From assembly GCA_051745395.1 (NCBI GenBank), contig JBNJEA010000024.1, positions 1-28,852 on the forward strand: DNA of 28,852 nucleotides, in the 5' to 3' direction. Made by a program: the position numbers and the translations under genes. This document shows, in pieces, positions 1 to 7,840 of the stretch (within the stretch, counting starts at the first letter, position 1; each line of letters starts with the position of its first letter). Under the pieces are notes generated by a model that did not search any database, was not told the origin of the DNA, and worked only from the letters and a program-made list of their open reading frames with translations. Origin of the DNA: JBNJEA01 sp051745395. GTDB lineage: Bacteria; Desulfobacterota; Desulfobacteria; Desulfobacterales; Desulfosalsimonadaceae.

Positions 1-1759
1 CCAGCCCTGGGTTGATGCCGGAGCCGAACTCGATGAAGCAAACAACACCCTGACCCGTTCCGGACTTTCCGGTACGGAGTTTGTTCTGGGTGCAGACGTG
101 GAGCCGAGAAATGCCATCGATTTTGACGGGGAAGATGATACTGTAGCGACTGCTGTTAATATCGGAGACGCCGATCAATCCATTACCATAGAGGGATGGG
201 CCAAATTGCCTTCCGGCCAGGCAGTTGGTGATAATTATTTTGTTTTCAGCAATTATAACGATGGCAGCGGGGGCGATCTCCATGATGGTCTTTTTGCGAT
301 CGGCACAGATGACGGTGATGGCATGTTTTTCTGGGTCCGAGATACGACCAGAGATTTTTCGGTCCAGACGTCAAAGTATGAACCGGCTTTTAATAACCAA
401 TGGAATCACTATGCGGGTGTAAGGGATGCAGACGCGGATGAAGTTCGATTTTATATCAATGGTGTTTTGAGAGAAACGGTGGCTTTTTCAGGAACGCATC
501 AGATAAGAGATGATGATTCTTATTTCGGCATGATGCGGCATTTTAGCGAGAGATATTTGGCTGGGGAATTGGATGAAGTCAGGCTCTGGAGTGTGGCTCG
601 CACCCAACAGCAAATAAGAAATAAAATGTGTCAAAAACTTTCCGGTACTGAAACCGGGTTGGTCGGGTACTGGCGTTTTGATCGGGAGACCGGTGATACA
701 ACCTGTCCCGATTATTCCAGCAATGCCAACGCTGCGACGATGTATAATTTCGGAACAAGCGCCGGTGATATTCAAAATGCCAGGGTCTGCTCCGCCGCCC
801 CCATTGGAGATGCCAGCGGATGGGATTATCATGAAGGAGGCACTGACACGGTGTCAACCCAACTGGGCCATCCCCGGGGCGATTACATGTTTGCCACACA
901 GCAAAGCGGCACATGGGACAATACCTTTTCCGGCATCCACGTCTACCGCCTCGATGAAGCCCCGGCCTATCCGCCGGATCTGGCCACCGGAACCTACCGG
1001 ACGCCCAACGGGCTGACCCCGCCCTATCCACCGAACGCGGATTCCAAATGGTCATCCGTGGATTATTACCGCTACTGGGGGGTTTTTCTCACGGACTGGG
1101 AGGCGACGTCGCCGGACTACACTGTGGAGTATCATTACGCGGGCAATCCCATGGTACCGGATGCGGAATCCGAGCAATCCAGCCTCGGGCTGGCCCGGCG
1201 CGATCAATACTGCGACCGGACGTGGGCGGATTCCGAAGCCGATCTGGACACGGGGGCAAACACGCTTACCAAAACCGGTGAAACCGGCACCGAGTATATC
1301 CTCGGCGGCACCGATGCTCCGCTGTATACCGACCTGGTGCGTTTTTCGGCCACACCGTGTGAAAGCGGCAACTGCATCCGGATCCGATGGGAAACGGCCA
1401 CGGAGATCGATATGGTCGGCTTCCGGCTGTTGCGAAGCGATGGCTCCGATGGAAAATACGTTCCCATCCCCGACAGTTTTACGGCCGCAGCCGCTGTCAC
1501 GGAGACCGGCGGCGCCGTCTACGAGTACCTCGATTACGGTGTTGACGCCGAAGCCGCCGGAAAAACCGATTACATTCTCGAAGCCGAGGATATCTATCCG
1601 TCCACGGAAAATCAACGATTCGGCCCCATCTCGGTTGCCGGCAAATCCTTGGACCTTTCGGACAACGGCAACGGCGCAGATCATTCAACATCTTCGGGCT
1701 TTTCGGAAGATGATGACACCTGCTTTATCCGATCGATTGCGGCAAAGAGCCTCTTTTAG
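1..1759 (+). CDS. LamG-domain secreted protein, C-terminal part (5' end outside window)
   Basis: The reading frame is open from base 2, so the gene begins before the window; the GTG at 98 is only an internal codon. About 110-640 encodes a concanavalin-like LamG (laminin G jelly-roll) domain, with a 'DFDGEDD' start, a 'TIEGWAK' strand and a 'GELDEVRLWSVART' end. About 790-1310 is a module ending in 'TWADSEADLDTGANTL...TEYILGG'. The tail of a similar module is visible at 2-97 ('WVDAGAELDEANNTLTRSG...TEFVLGA'), so the protein is modular and repeated. About 1340-1650 looks like a fibronectin-III-like strand domain. The C-terminus carries 'CFI' (1721-1729) after an acidic linker, reminiscent of the CFI-box C-terminal sorting signal but very short. 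Role is inferred: extracellular or surface protein binding carbohydrate or protein. No catalytic motif was recognised. The LamG part uses more A/T-ending codons than the rest. Confidence 0.8.
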   Translation, partial: QPWVDAGAELDEANNTLTRSGLSGTEFVLGADVEPRNAIDFDGEDDTVATAVNIGDADQSITIEGWAKLPSGQAVGDNYFVFSNYNDGSGGDLHDGLFAIGTDDGDGMFFWVRDTTRDFSVQTSKYEPAFNNQWNHYAGVRDADADEVRFYINGVLRETVAFSGTHQIRDDDSYFGMMRHFSERYLAGELDEVRLWSVARTQQQIRNKMCQKLSGTETGLVGYWRFDRETGDTTCPDYSSNANAATMYNFGTSAGDIQNARVCSAAPIGDASGWDYHEGGTDTVSTQLGHPRGDYMFATQQSGTWDNTFSGIHVYRLDEAPAYPPDLATGTYRTPNGLTPPYPPNADSKWSSVDYYRYWGVFLTDWEATSPDYTVEYHYAGNPMVPDAESEQSSLGLARRDQYCDRTWADSEADLDTGANTLTKTGETGTEYILGGTDAPLYTDLVRFSATPCESGNCIRIRWETATEIDMVGFRLLRSDGSDGKYVPIPDSFTAAAAVTETGGAVYEYLDYGVDAEAAGKTDYILEAEDIYPSTENQRFGPISVAGKSLDLSDNGNGADHSTSSGFSEDDDTCFIRSIAAKSLF

Positions 1760-1787
1760 CTCAATCCGGGCTTTCGCCTCCTCGTCC

Positions 1788-1811
1788 AATGCCGGCCGGC
1801 CCGGCATTTTT
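1788..1811 (+). terminator. Intrinsic terminator after the LamG gene
   Basis: An 8-bp stem (1788-1795 with 1801-1808), a 5-base loop and a short T-run ending at 1811 lie 28 bases after the stop codon of the LamG gene. The stem is GC-rich; the T-tract is short, so strength is uncertain. Confidence 0.55.
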
Positions 1812-1834
1812 ACAGCCCGCCCCTATTTTTTTAT

Positions 1835-1863
1835 TTGTACCGGCAGAGGGGCTTTGCTATAGT
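1835..1863 (+). promoter_or_regulatory. Candidate sigma70 promoter of the yifB-alr pair
   Basis: TTGTAC at 1835-1840 and TATAGT at 1858-1863 are separated by 17 bases, 78 bases before the proposed yifB start and just after the terminator of the previous gene. Based on motif match and position only. Confidence 0.5.
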
Positions 1864-1941
1864 TTTGCGCTTGGTAGCGGCCCTTTTAAACGACAAAGGG
1901 TGTCCTGCAATGGGTTGGCGGGCGTTTTCGGAGGCGCGGAC

Positions 1942-3468
1942 TTGCTCTCAAAAGTGTTTACCGGTGCTGTGATCGGAGTCGATGGCTGGCTCATGGAAGT
2001 CGAGGTAGATATTTCCCACGGTCTGCCGGCGTTTTCCACCGTGGGCCTGCCCGAAGCCAGCGTCCGGGAGAGCAAGGAACGGGTCAAATCCGCCATTGTC
2101 AATTGCGGCTACCATTTCCCCGCCGACCGGGTCACGGTCAACCTGGCGCCGGCCCACATCAAAAAAGAGGGCACGGGCTTTGACCTGCCCATTGCCGTCG
2201 GCATCCTGGCGGCCATGGAAATATTGCCGGCAGGGCAGCTCAATGATTTTGTCCTGCTGGGCGAGCTGGCCTTGGATGGCCGGGTCAAGCCGGTCAACGG
2301 TTCGCTTCCCATGGCCATCGCCGCCAAGGCCGCCGGATATTCCGGCATCCTGCTCCCCCATGAAAACCGGCGGGAAGCCGCGGTCGTCGGCGGCCTGGCC
2401 GTCTATCCCGTGGGCAGCCTGGTCGATGCCGTGGCCTTTTTGCGAAACGAGCTTTGCCTTGAACCCGAGCAGGTTGACCCGGCCGCCGAATTTGATCCCC
2501 GGATGGCGCCGGAAGCCGATTTTTCTGAAGTCGCCGGCCAGGCCCATGTCAAGCGGGCCTTGGAAATTGCAGCCGCTGGTGCGCATAATGTGCTGATGCT
2601 CGGTCCGCCGGGGGCGGGCAAGACCATGCTCGCCCGGCGGTTTGCCGGCATTATCCCGCCGCTTTCCTTTGAAGAGGCCATTGATACCACCAAAGTATAC
2701 AGCGTTTCCGGCATGCTCGGCAAAAACGAGGCCCTGATCCGCTGGCGGCCGTTTCGGGCGCCCCATCATACCATATCGGATGCGGGGTTGATCGGCGGCG
2801 GCAATGCCCCCCGCCCCGGCGAGGTCAGCCTGGCCCACAACGGGGTGTTGTTTCTGGATGAATTGCCGGAATTTAAAAAAAGCGTGCTGGAGGTGCTTCG
2901 CCAGCCCCTGGAAGACCGGGAGGTCACCATTTCCCGGGCATCGACGAGCGTGACGTTTCCGTCGGATTTTATACTGGTCGCCGCCTTAAACCCCTGCCCC
3001 TGCGGCTATTATTCCGATCCGAACCATGAGTGCCGCTGCACCGCCATACAGATTCAGCGATACCGAAACCGCCTGTCCGGGCCGTTGCTCGACCGCATCG
3101 ACCTGCACGTGGAAGTCCCGGCTGTGGGCTACCAGGACCTGGCAAACGCGCCGCCGGCCGAATCATCGGATGCCATCCGGCAGCGGGTTTGTGAAGCCCG
3201 GGTTGTTCAGGCGGATCGATTAAAAAATTCGGGTATTTATGGAAACGCCGGAATGAGGAGCCGCCACATTCGCGATTTTTGCCGTATCGACGAGGCATCG
3301 GCCAAAATCCTGGAAAACGCCCTGGACAAGCTGGGCCTTTCCGCCCGGGCCTACCACCGGATTTTAAAGATCTCCCGGACCATTGCGGATTTGGGCGGTT
3401 GTGCCGATATCGCCTCCGATCATGTCCTGGAAGCCATCCAGTACCGAAGCCTGGATCGATGGGGGTAG
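1942..3468 (+). CDS. yifB: YifB-family Mg-chelatase-like AAA+ ATPase (ComM-like)
   Basis: The 508-residue protein matches the usual length of the YifB/ComM family, AAA+ ATPases related to magnesium-chelatase subunit ChlI. Some members (ComM) act as helicases that promote branch migration during natural transformation; the role here is inferred. The N-terminus has the family opening 'LSKVFTGAVIGVDGWLMEVE', a Lon-like domain. Walker A 'GPPGAGKT' is at about residues 221-228, Walker B 'LFLDELPEF' at about 302-310, and the Cys-rich 'LNPCPCGYY' segment near 350. The start chosen is TTG at 1942: it has GGAGG at 1930-1934 with a 7-base gap and gives the canonical N-terminus. The in-frame ATG at 1789 lies inside a terminator stem and before the promoter, so it is unlikely. 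Alanine racemase follows after 6 bases. Confidence 0.9.
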   Translation: MLSKVFTGAVIGVDGWLMEVEVDISHGLPAFSTVGLPEASVRESKERVKSAIVNCGYHFPADRVTVNLAPAHIKKEGTGFDLPIAVGILAAMEILPAGQLNDFVLLGELALDGRVKPVNGSLPMAIAAKAAGYSGILLPHENRREAAVVGGLAVYPVGSLVDAVAFLRNELCLEPEQVDPAAEFDPRMAPEADFSEVAGQAHVKRALEIAAAGAHNVLMLGPPGAGKTMLARRFAGIIPPLSFEEAIDTTKVYSVSGMLGKNEALIRWRPFRAPHHTISDAGLIGGGNAPRPGEVSLAHNGVLFLDELPEFKKSVLEVLRQPLEDREVTISRASTSVTFPSDFILVAALNPCPCGYYSDPNHECRCTAIQIQRYRNRLSGPLLDRIDLHVEVPAVGYQDLANAPPAESSDAIRQRVCEARVVQADRLKNSGIYGNAGMRSRHIRDFCRIDEASAKILENALDKLGLSARAYHRILKISRTIADLGGCADIASDHVLEAIQYRSLDRWG

Positions 3469-3474
3469 CATAAA

Positions 3475-4635
3475 ATGAACCCGTATGACGTCTGGGCCGA
3501 AATTGATTTAGGGGCCATTTCAGACAATATAAAAGGACTGCGCCGCCTGCTGTCGGAAAAAACGCGACTGATGGCGGTGGTCAAGGCCGATGCCTACGGC
3601 CACGGGGCGGTCGAGGTGGCAGCGGCCGCAGTCGCGGCCGGCGCTTCGGTTCTCGGCGTGGCCCGGCTGGGCGAAGCCGCGGAGCTCCGCCATGCCGGCA
3701 TTGATGCACCGGTGTTGATTTTCGGGCACACGTCACCGGCGGCGGCCCAAAAACTGGTCGAATACGATCTGATACAGACGGTTTGTTCCTACGCTGCGGC
3801 GGAGGCGTTGTCGGCCCGGGCCGAGGCCATGGGCCGGCGCATCAGGGTCCACGTCAATGTCGACACCGGCATGGGGCGCCTGGGTTTTATGGCTGCGCCA
3901 AGCGATTTCCAGGGTGCTGGCGAGATCGGCGACGGCGATCCCGTCGAAGAAATCAAGGCCGTCTGTCGATTGAAGGGGCTGGTGGCCGAAGGCATCTACA
4001 CCCATTTTGCCACCGCAGACGATGCGGACAAAACCGGGGCCCGGCAGCAGTTTGACCGGTTTTCCAAAATGCTTTCCCGGCTGGCCGACGCCGGTGTCGA
4101 ATTTGCCGTCCGCCATGCCGCCAACAGTGCCGCCATTATTGATATGCCCGAGACCCACCTGGACATGGTCCGGGCCGGGATCAGCATCTACGGCCACTAT
4201 CCGTCCCGCCGGGTTGCTTGTCATCGCGTCGGACTGACCCCGGCCATGACCGTAAAATCCCGCATTGTTTTTTTGAAAAAGGTGGGGCCGGGCTTTAAGG
4301 TCAGCTACGGCTGGACGGCGGAAACCGAAAAGGCGACCACCATTGCCACGGTTGCCGTGGGATATGCCGACGGATTTACCCGGCTGCTGTCTGCGGCGGG
4401 GCAGATGACCGTCGGCGGACAGGTCGTACCGGTGCTGGGCCGGATCTGCATGGACAATACCATGGTGGATGTCGGGCGGGTCCCCGATGTTCGGGTGGGG
4501 GATTCGGCCACCCTTTTCGGAAACCCGAATGAGGGGGCCATCCCCGTAGAGGATTTGGCCGATGCCCTCGGCACGATCCATTACGAAATTTTGACCATGG
4601 TTTCCGGCCGGGCGCAACGGATATACCGGCGATAA
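3475..4635 (+). CDS. alr: Alanine racemase
   Basis: PLP-dependent enzyme that interconverts L- and D-alanine in the cytoplasm, supplying D-Ala for peptidoglycan. The 386-residue length is typical. The PLP lysine lies in 'VVKADAYGHG' (Lys37), and the second catalytic base, Tyr, lies in 'SYGWT' (about Tyr278). The C-terminal beta domain carries the conserved 'GRICMDNTMVDV'. The ATG is 6 bases after the yifB stop, so the two are very likely co-transcribed; the ribosome site would lie in the G-rich end of yifB. An insert of acidic residues around 145-165 (in 'GAGEIGDGDPVEE') is longer than in many homologues. No clear terminator follows. Confidence 0.95.
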   Translation: MNPYDVWAEIDLGAISDNIKGLRRLLSEKTRLMAVVKADAYGHGAVEVAAAAVAAGASVLGVARLGEAAELRHAGIDAPVLIFGHTSPAAAQKLVEYDLIQTVCSYAAAEALSARAEAMGRRIRVHVNVDTGMGRLGFMAAPSDFQGAGEIGDGDPVEEIKAVCRLKGLVAEGIYTHFATADDADKTGARQQFDRFSKMLSRLADAGVEFAVRHAANSAAIIDMPETHLDMVRAGISIYGHYPSRRVACHRVGLTPAMTVKSRIVFLKKVGPGFKVSYGWTAETEKATTIATVAVGYADGFTRLLSAAGQMTVGGQVVPVLGRICMDNTMVDVGRVPDVRVGDSATLFGNPNEGAIPVEDLADALGTIHYEILTMVSGRAQRIYRR

Positions 4636-5039
4636 AGGCGGGCGAAAGCAGCTCAATATATTGTGGTGCGTTTTTTTGAAAATCAAGATATGGAAACGGA
4701 AGGATCGGCGTAACCGATTGGATTTTTGCAGGAATTAGCGGATCGAAATCTCTTGACAATAGAAAACACTGGTGCTAAATAAACTACTTTGCGGAATTTT
4801 TGGCATATCTTTTTGATATTTAAATAAATTCAATTTGCTGCAGGCTGGTACCCGGCCGATAAGCCGCCAGATTTACGAAAGATATTGGAACAATGGGACG
4901 GATATGATGAGGAAAATAAATTGTTTCAACGAAGGTGAGAAAGGAGGTGCTCACGTTTTTTAACGTCAGTATTTGGATTAATGTTAACTAGTGGAACCCT
5001 TTGGACTTTCACTAAAACTGGAAAATCAGGAGGTAAATA
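4636..5039 (+). other. apr leader region (404 bases without a long gene)
   Basis: This A/T-richer stretch separates alr from aprB. It holds a promoter candidate (4753-4781), a weak 5-bp hairpin at 4935-4954 with an SD-like GGAGG in its loop and a run of six T after it, and the ribosome site AGGAGG just before aprB. Two mini-ORFs are possible: 4904-4963 (19 codons, ending in the T-run) and 4981-5040 (19 codons, its TAA overlapping the aprB ATG). The resulting leader of roughly 250 bases is long. No known riboswitch pattern was recognised. Confidence 0.6.
4753..4781 (+). promoter_or_regulatory. Candidate sigma70 promoter of aprBA
   Basis: A perfect -35 box TTGACA (4753-4758), a 17-base spacer and a weaker -10 box TAAATA (4776-4781) preceded by an extended-10 TG at 4773-4774. 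It is the best promoter match in the gap upstream of aprB and would give a leader of about 250 bases. Confidence 0.6.
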
Positions 5040-5477
5040 ATGCCAAGTTTTGTAATCACTGAAAAATGCGACGGCTGCAAGGGCGGGGACAAGACGGCCT
5101 GCATGTACATTTGTCCCAACGACTTGATGGTTTTGGATCCCAACTCCATGAAGGCCTACAACCAGGAACCGGATCAGTGCTGGGAATGCTTTTCCTGTGT
5201 GAAAATCTGCCCGACCCAGGCCATCGAAGTCCGCGGTTATGCCGACTTTGTGCCCCTGGGAAGCAGCATCTACCCGATGATGGGAACCGAAGATGTCATG
5301 TGGACCTGCAAGTTCCGCAACGGCATGGTCAAACGGTTCAAGTTCCCCATTCGGACCACTCCCGAAGGCGAAGCCAACGCATATGCCGACCTGAAGGGCA
5401 AAGATCTCGAAAGCGAACTGCTTGCAACCGAGGAAGCCGACGGCTACCAGATCCCGAAACCGCAGGCAACCGTTTAA
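5040..5477 (+). CDS. aprB: Adenylylsulfate (APS) reductase, beta subunit
   Basis: Iron-sulfur subunit of the cytoplasmic dissimilatory APS reductase, which carries electrons to the FAD of AprA for reduction of APS to sulfite and AMP. The first [4Fe-4S] site has Cys10, Cys13, Cys21 and Cys25, with the AprB-type insertion 'KGGDKTA' between the second and third Cys. The second site has Cys47, Cys50, Cys53 and Cys57 ('CWECFSCVKICP'). The C-terminal half is the typical AprB extension that wraps AprA ('MMGTEDVMWTCKFRNG'). Length of 145 residues is normal. AGGAGG lies a few bases before the ATG, and the ATG overlaps the stop of a possible 19-codon leader ORF. aprA follows after 67 bases with its own strong ribosome site. 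Codon use is strongly biased, as for a highly expressed gene. Confidence 0.98.
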   Translation: MPSFVITEKCDGCKGGDKTACMYICPNDLMVLDPNSMKAYNQEPDQCWECFSCVKICPTQAIEVRGYADFVPLGSSIYPMMGTEDVMWTCKFRNGMVKRFKFPIRTTPEGEANAYADLKGKDLESELLATEEADGYQIPKPQATV

Positions 5478-5544
5478 GTTCGCCATTGCCCGAACTACGA
5501 AGACCCAACAATTATTAATGTTTCGACGTTAAGGAGGAGATGTT

Positions 5545-7527
5545 ATGGCATTACCGAATAAACCCGTTGGCGAACTTAAAGCCGTAAGGGACCCCGAAGT
5601 GGAAGAGCGGGAAGTGGATATCCTGATCGTAGGCGGCGGTATGGCGGCCTGCGGTTCCGCTTTTGAAGTTCACAAATGGCTGGGCGACGACCAGAGCGTG
5701 CTGCTGGTCGACAAGGCCGCCATGGACCGCAGTGGTGCTGTGGCCCAGGGCCTGTCCGCCATTAACACCTATATCGGCGACAACACCCCCGATGACTACG
5801 TCCGCATGGTCCGAAACGACCTGATGGGCATTGTCCGTGAAGACCTGATTTTCGACCTGGGCTGCCACGTGGACGATTCCGTTCACCTGTTCGAAGAATG
5901 GGGCCTGCCGGTCTGGAAAAAAACCCAGGAAGGCAAAAACCTGGACGGCAAAAAAGGCCTGAAATTGGGCACCCTGAAAGAAGGCGCCCAGCCGGTCCGT
6001 ACGGGCAAATGGCAGATCATGATCAACGGCGAGTCCTACAAGCGCATCGTCGCGGAAGCCGCCAAGAAAGCCATCGGCGAAGACAACATCCTGGAACGCG
6101 TTTTCATCGTTGAGCTGCTGCTCGACAAAAACAATGAAAACCAGATTTCCGGCGCCGTCGGTTTTTCCGTTCGCGAAAACAAGGTCTACATCATCAAGGC
6201 CAAAACGATGATGGTCGCCTGCGGCGGCGCGGTCAACATCTATCAGCCCCGCTCCGTCGGTGAGGGCAAAGGCCGTGCATGGTACCCGGTATGGAACTCC
6301 GGTTCTACTTACACCCTGTGCATGAAGGTCGGTGCCGAACTGTCCATGATGGAAAACCGGTTCACCCCGGCGCGCTTCAAAGACGGTTACGGCCCGGTCG
6401 GTGCCTGGTTCCTGCTGTTTAAAGCCAAGGCATTGAACGGTCTGGGCGAATCCTATGTCACCAGCGATGCGGCCAAGAAAGAGCTGGAATACTATGCCCC
6501 CTACGGCACCGCTGCCATTACCCCGACCTGCCTGCGCAACCACCTGATGCTGTTTGAAATGAAGGCAGGCCGCGGTCCGATCATCATGGACACGGTGACC
6601 GCGCTGGCCGAACTCGGCAAAACCATGGACAAGAAGGAACTCAAGCACCTCGAATCCGAAGCTTGGGAAGACTTTTTGGACATGACCTGCGGCCAGGCCA
6701 ACCTGTGGTGCGCCACCGACACCGAGCCGGAAAAGAAGAACTCCGAGCTGATGCCGACCGAACCCTACCTGCTCGGCTCCCACTCCGGCTGCTGCGGTCT
6801 GTGGGTCTCCGGCCCGGACTATGACTGGGTCCCCGATGACTTCAAGATCAAGGCCGACAACGGCAAGGTCTACAACCGGATGACCACGGTCAACGGCCTG
6901 TTTACCTCCGGTGACGGCGTCGGCTGCTCCGGCCACAAGTTCTCCTCCGGCTCCCATGCCGAAGGCCGCATGGCCGCCAAGCAGATGGTTCGCTACGCCA
7001 AGGACCACGCGGACTTCAAACCGGAACTGCCGATCTCCAAGGAAGAGTGCGTGGATCTGGTCTACAAGCCGGTCCGGGTATTTCTGGACAACTGCGAATA
7101 CACCACGGCCATCGACGTCAACCCGAACTACATCAAACCCGAAGGCATGATGTACCGGCTGATGAAGGCCACCCACGAATACGGCGCCGGCACGGCGACA
7201 TTCTACGAAACCACCAACAAGAACCTGGAAATCGTCATGGATCTGCTGTCGGTCATGCGCGAAGACTCCGAAAAACTGGCAGCCGGCGACCTGCACGAAC
7301 TGATGCGCGCCTGGGAAATCTACCATCGTATCTGGACGGTGGAATCCCACCTGCGGCACATCCAGTTCCGGAAAGAAACCCGTTATCCGGGCTTCTACTA
7401 TCAGGCCGACTATCCGAACCAGGACGATGAAAACTGGTTCTGCTTCACCAACTCGAAGTTCGATCCCAAAAACCAGAGCTGGGATACGTTCACCAGAGAG
7501 TACAAACAGATCATTCCGACCGCCTAA
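5545..7527 (+). CDS. aprA: Adenylylsulfate (APS) reductase, alpha subunit
   Basis: FAD-binding catalytic subunit of dissimilatory APS reductase; it works as AprAB in the cytoplasm, in the central step of sulfate respiration. The 660-residue length is normal. The Rossmann dinucleotide-binding motif 'GGGMAACG' is at residues 30-37. Conserved active-site stretches are visible: 'FTPARFKDGYGPVGAW' and 'GSHSGCCGLWVSGP' (by family knowledge these hold the substrate-binding Arg and His), plus the FAD-binding 'GLFTSGDGVGCSGHKFSSGSHAEGR'. The ribosome site is AAGGAGG before ATG. The gene shows very strong codon bias, consistent with high expression. A strong terminator follows, so aprBA is probably its own transcription unit. 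Whether this is a reductive or oxidative type cannot be read from motifs alone; the QmoABC partners and overall context suggest reductive. Confidence 0.98.
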   Translation: MALPNKPVGELKAVRDPEVEEREVDILIVGGGMAACGSAFEVHKWLGDDQSVLLVDKAAMDRSGAVAQGLSAINTYIGDNTPDDYVRMVRNDLMGIVREDLIFDLGCHVDDSVHLFEEWGLPVWKKTQEGKNLDGKKGLKLGTLKEGAQPVRTGKWQIMINGESYKRIVAEAAKKAIGEDNILERVFIVELLLDKNNENQISGAVGFSVRENKVYIIKAKTMMVACGGAVNIYQPRSVGEGKGRAWYPVWNSGSTYTLCMKVGAELSMMENRFTPARFKDGYGPVGAWFLLFKAKALNGLGESYVTSDAAKKELEYYAPYGTAAITPTCLRNHLMLFEMKAGRGPIIMDTVTALAELGKTMDKKELKHLESEAWEDFLDMTCGQANLWCATDTEPEKKNSELMPTEPYLLGSHSGCCGLWVSGPDYDWVPDDFKIKADNGKVYNRMTTVNGLFTSGDGVGCSGHKFSSGSHAEGRMAAKQMVRYAKDHADFKPELPISKEECVDLVYKPVRVFLDNCEYTTAIDVNPNYIKPEGMMYRLMKATHEYGAGTATFYETTNKNLEIVMDLLSVMREDSEKLAAGDLHELMRAWEIYHRIWTVESHLRHIQFRKETRYPGFYYQADYPNQDDENWFCFTNSKFDPKNQSWDTFTREYKQIIPTA

Positions 7528-7558
7528 TGTCGCAATGACTGGCTTCTAGCATGACATA

Positions 7559-7590
7559 CCTCCAGGTGCCGCCGGCACCTGGAGGTTTTT
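7559..7590 (+). terminator. Strong intrinsic terminator after aprA
   Basis: A perfect 12-bp stem (7559-7570 with 7574-7585), a 3-base loop GCC, then five T. It lies 31 bases after the aprA stop and separates aprBA from qmoABC. Confidence 0.92.
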
Positions 7591-7610
7591 ATTAACGTTT
7601 TGGCCTTTTG

Positions 7611-7690
7611 AAACTACGAAATACGCGAAATACTCGAAAAAGAAAATCACGCAAGGCGGTATTTCGCGTTTTTGGCGTATTTCGTAGTTT
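7611..7690. repeat. Palindromic repeat element with nested arms (REP/MITE-like)
   Basis: Perfect 16-bp terminal inverted arms lie at 7611-7626 and 7675-7690, with a second nested pair at 7625-7632 and 7660-7667. The arms are made of short iterations of CGAAATAC-type units. It encodes no credible protein and resembles dispersed palindromic elements seen in intergenic spaces of many environmental bacteria; that family link is from memory, not tested. Confidence 0.75.
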
Positions 7691-7774
7691 GAACAGGAGA
7701 TTCTCAGCGGATTGGCAGGTCGTCAATACCAGTTCCCGCGGTGCATCAACAGCATCCCAATTCTTTCCTGAAAA

Positions 7775-7803
7775 CTGAAATCGGTGACGAGATGTCATAT
7801 AAA
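7775..7803 (+). promoter_or_regulatory. Candidate promoter of qmoABC
   Basis: CTGAAA (7775-7780), 17 bases, TATAAA (7798-7803), giving a leader of about 30 bases before the qmoA ATG. The -35 box is a poor match, so the call is tentative. A promoter is expected here because a strong terminator closes aprBA upstream. Confidence 0.35.
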
Positions 7804-7840
7804 GGTTGATAAAATTGAACCTATAAGCACGGAGGGTAGC

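Noticed and set aside
1789..1941. An N-terminal extension of yifB from ATG 1789
   Set aside because: The ATG is in a terminator stem and precedes the promoter; TTG 1942 has an ideal ribosome site and gives the standard family N-terminus.
5551..7359. A 602-codon open frame on the minus strand opposite aprA
   Set aside because: It is a by-product of the strong codon bias of aprA; the translation has low complexity typical of antisense frames and no recognisable domain. Several similar antisense frames exist opposite yifB, alr and the BCCT gene.
7592..7798. A 68-codon minus-strand frame with 'RVFRVFRSF' repeats
   Set aside because: It is the translation of the palindromic repeat at 7611-7690.
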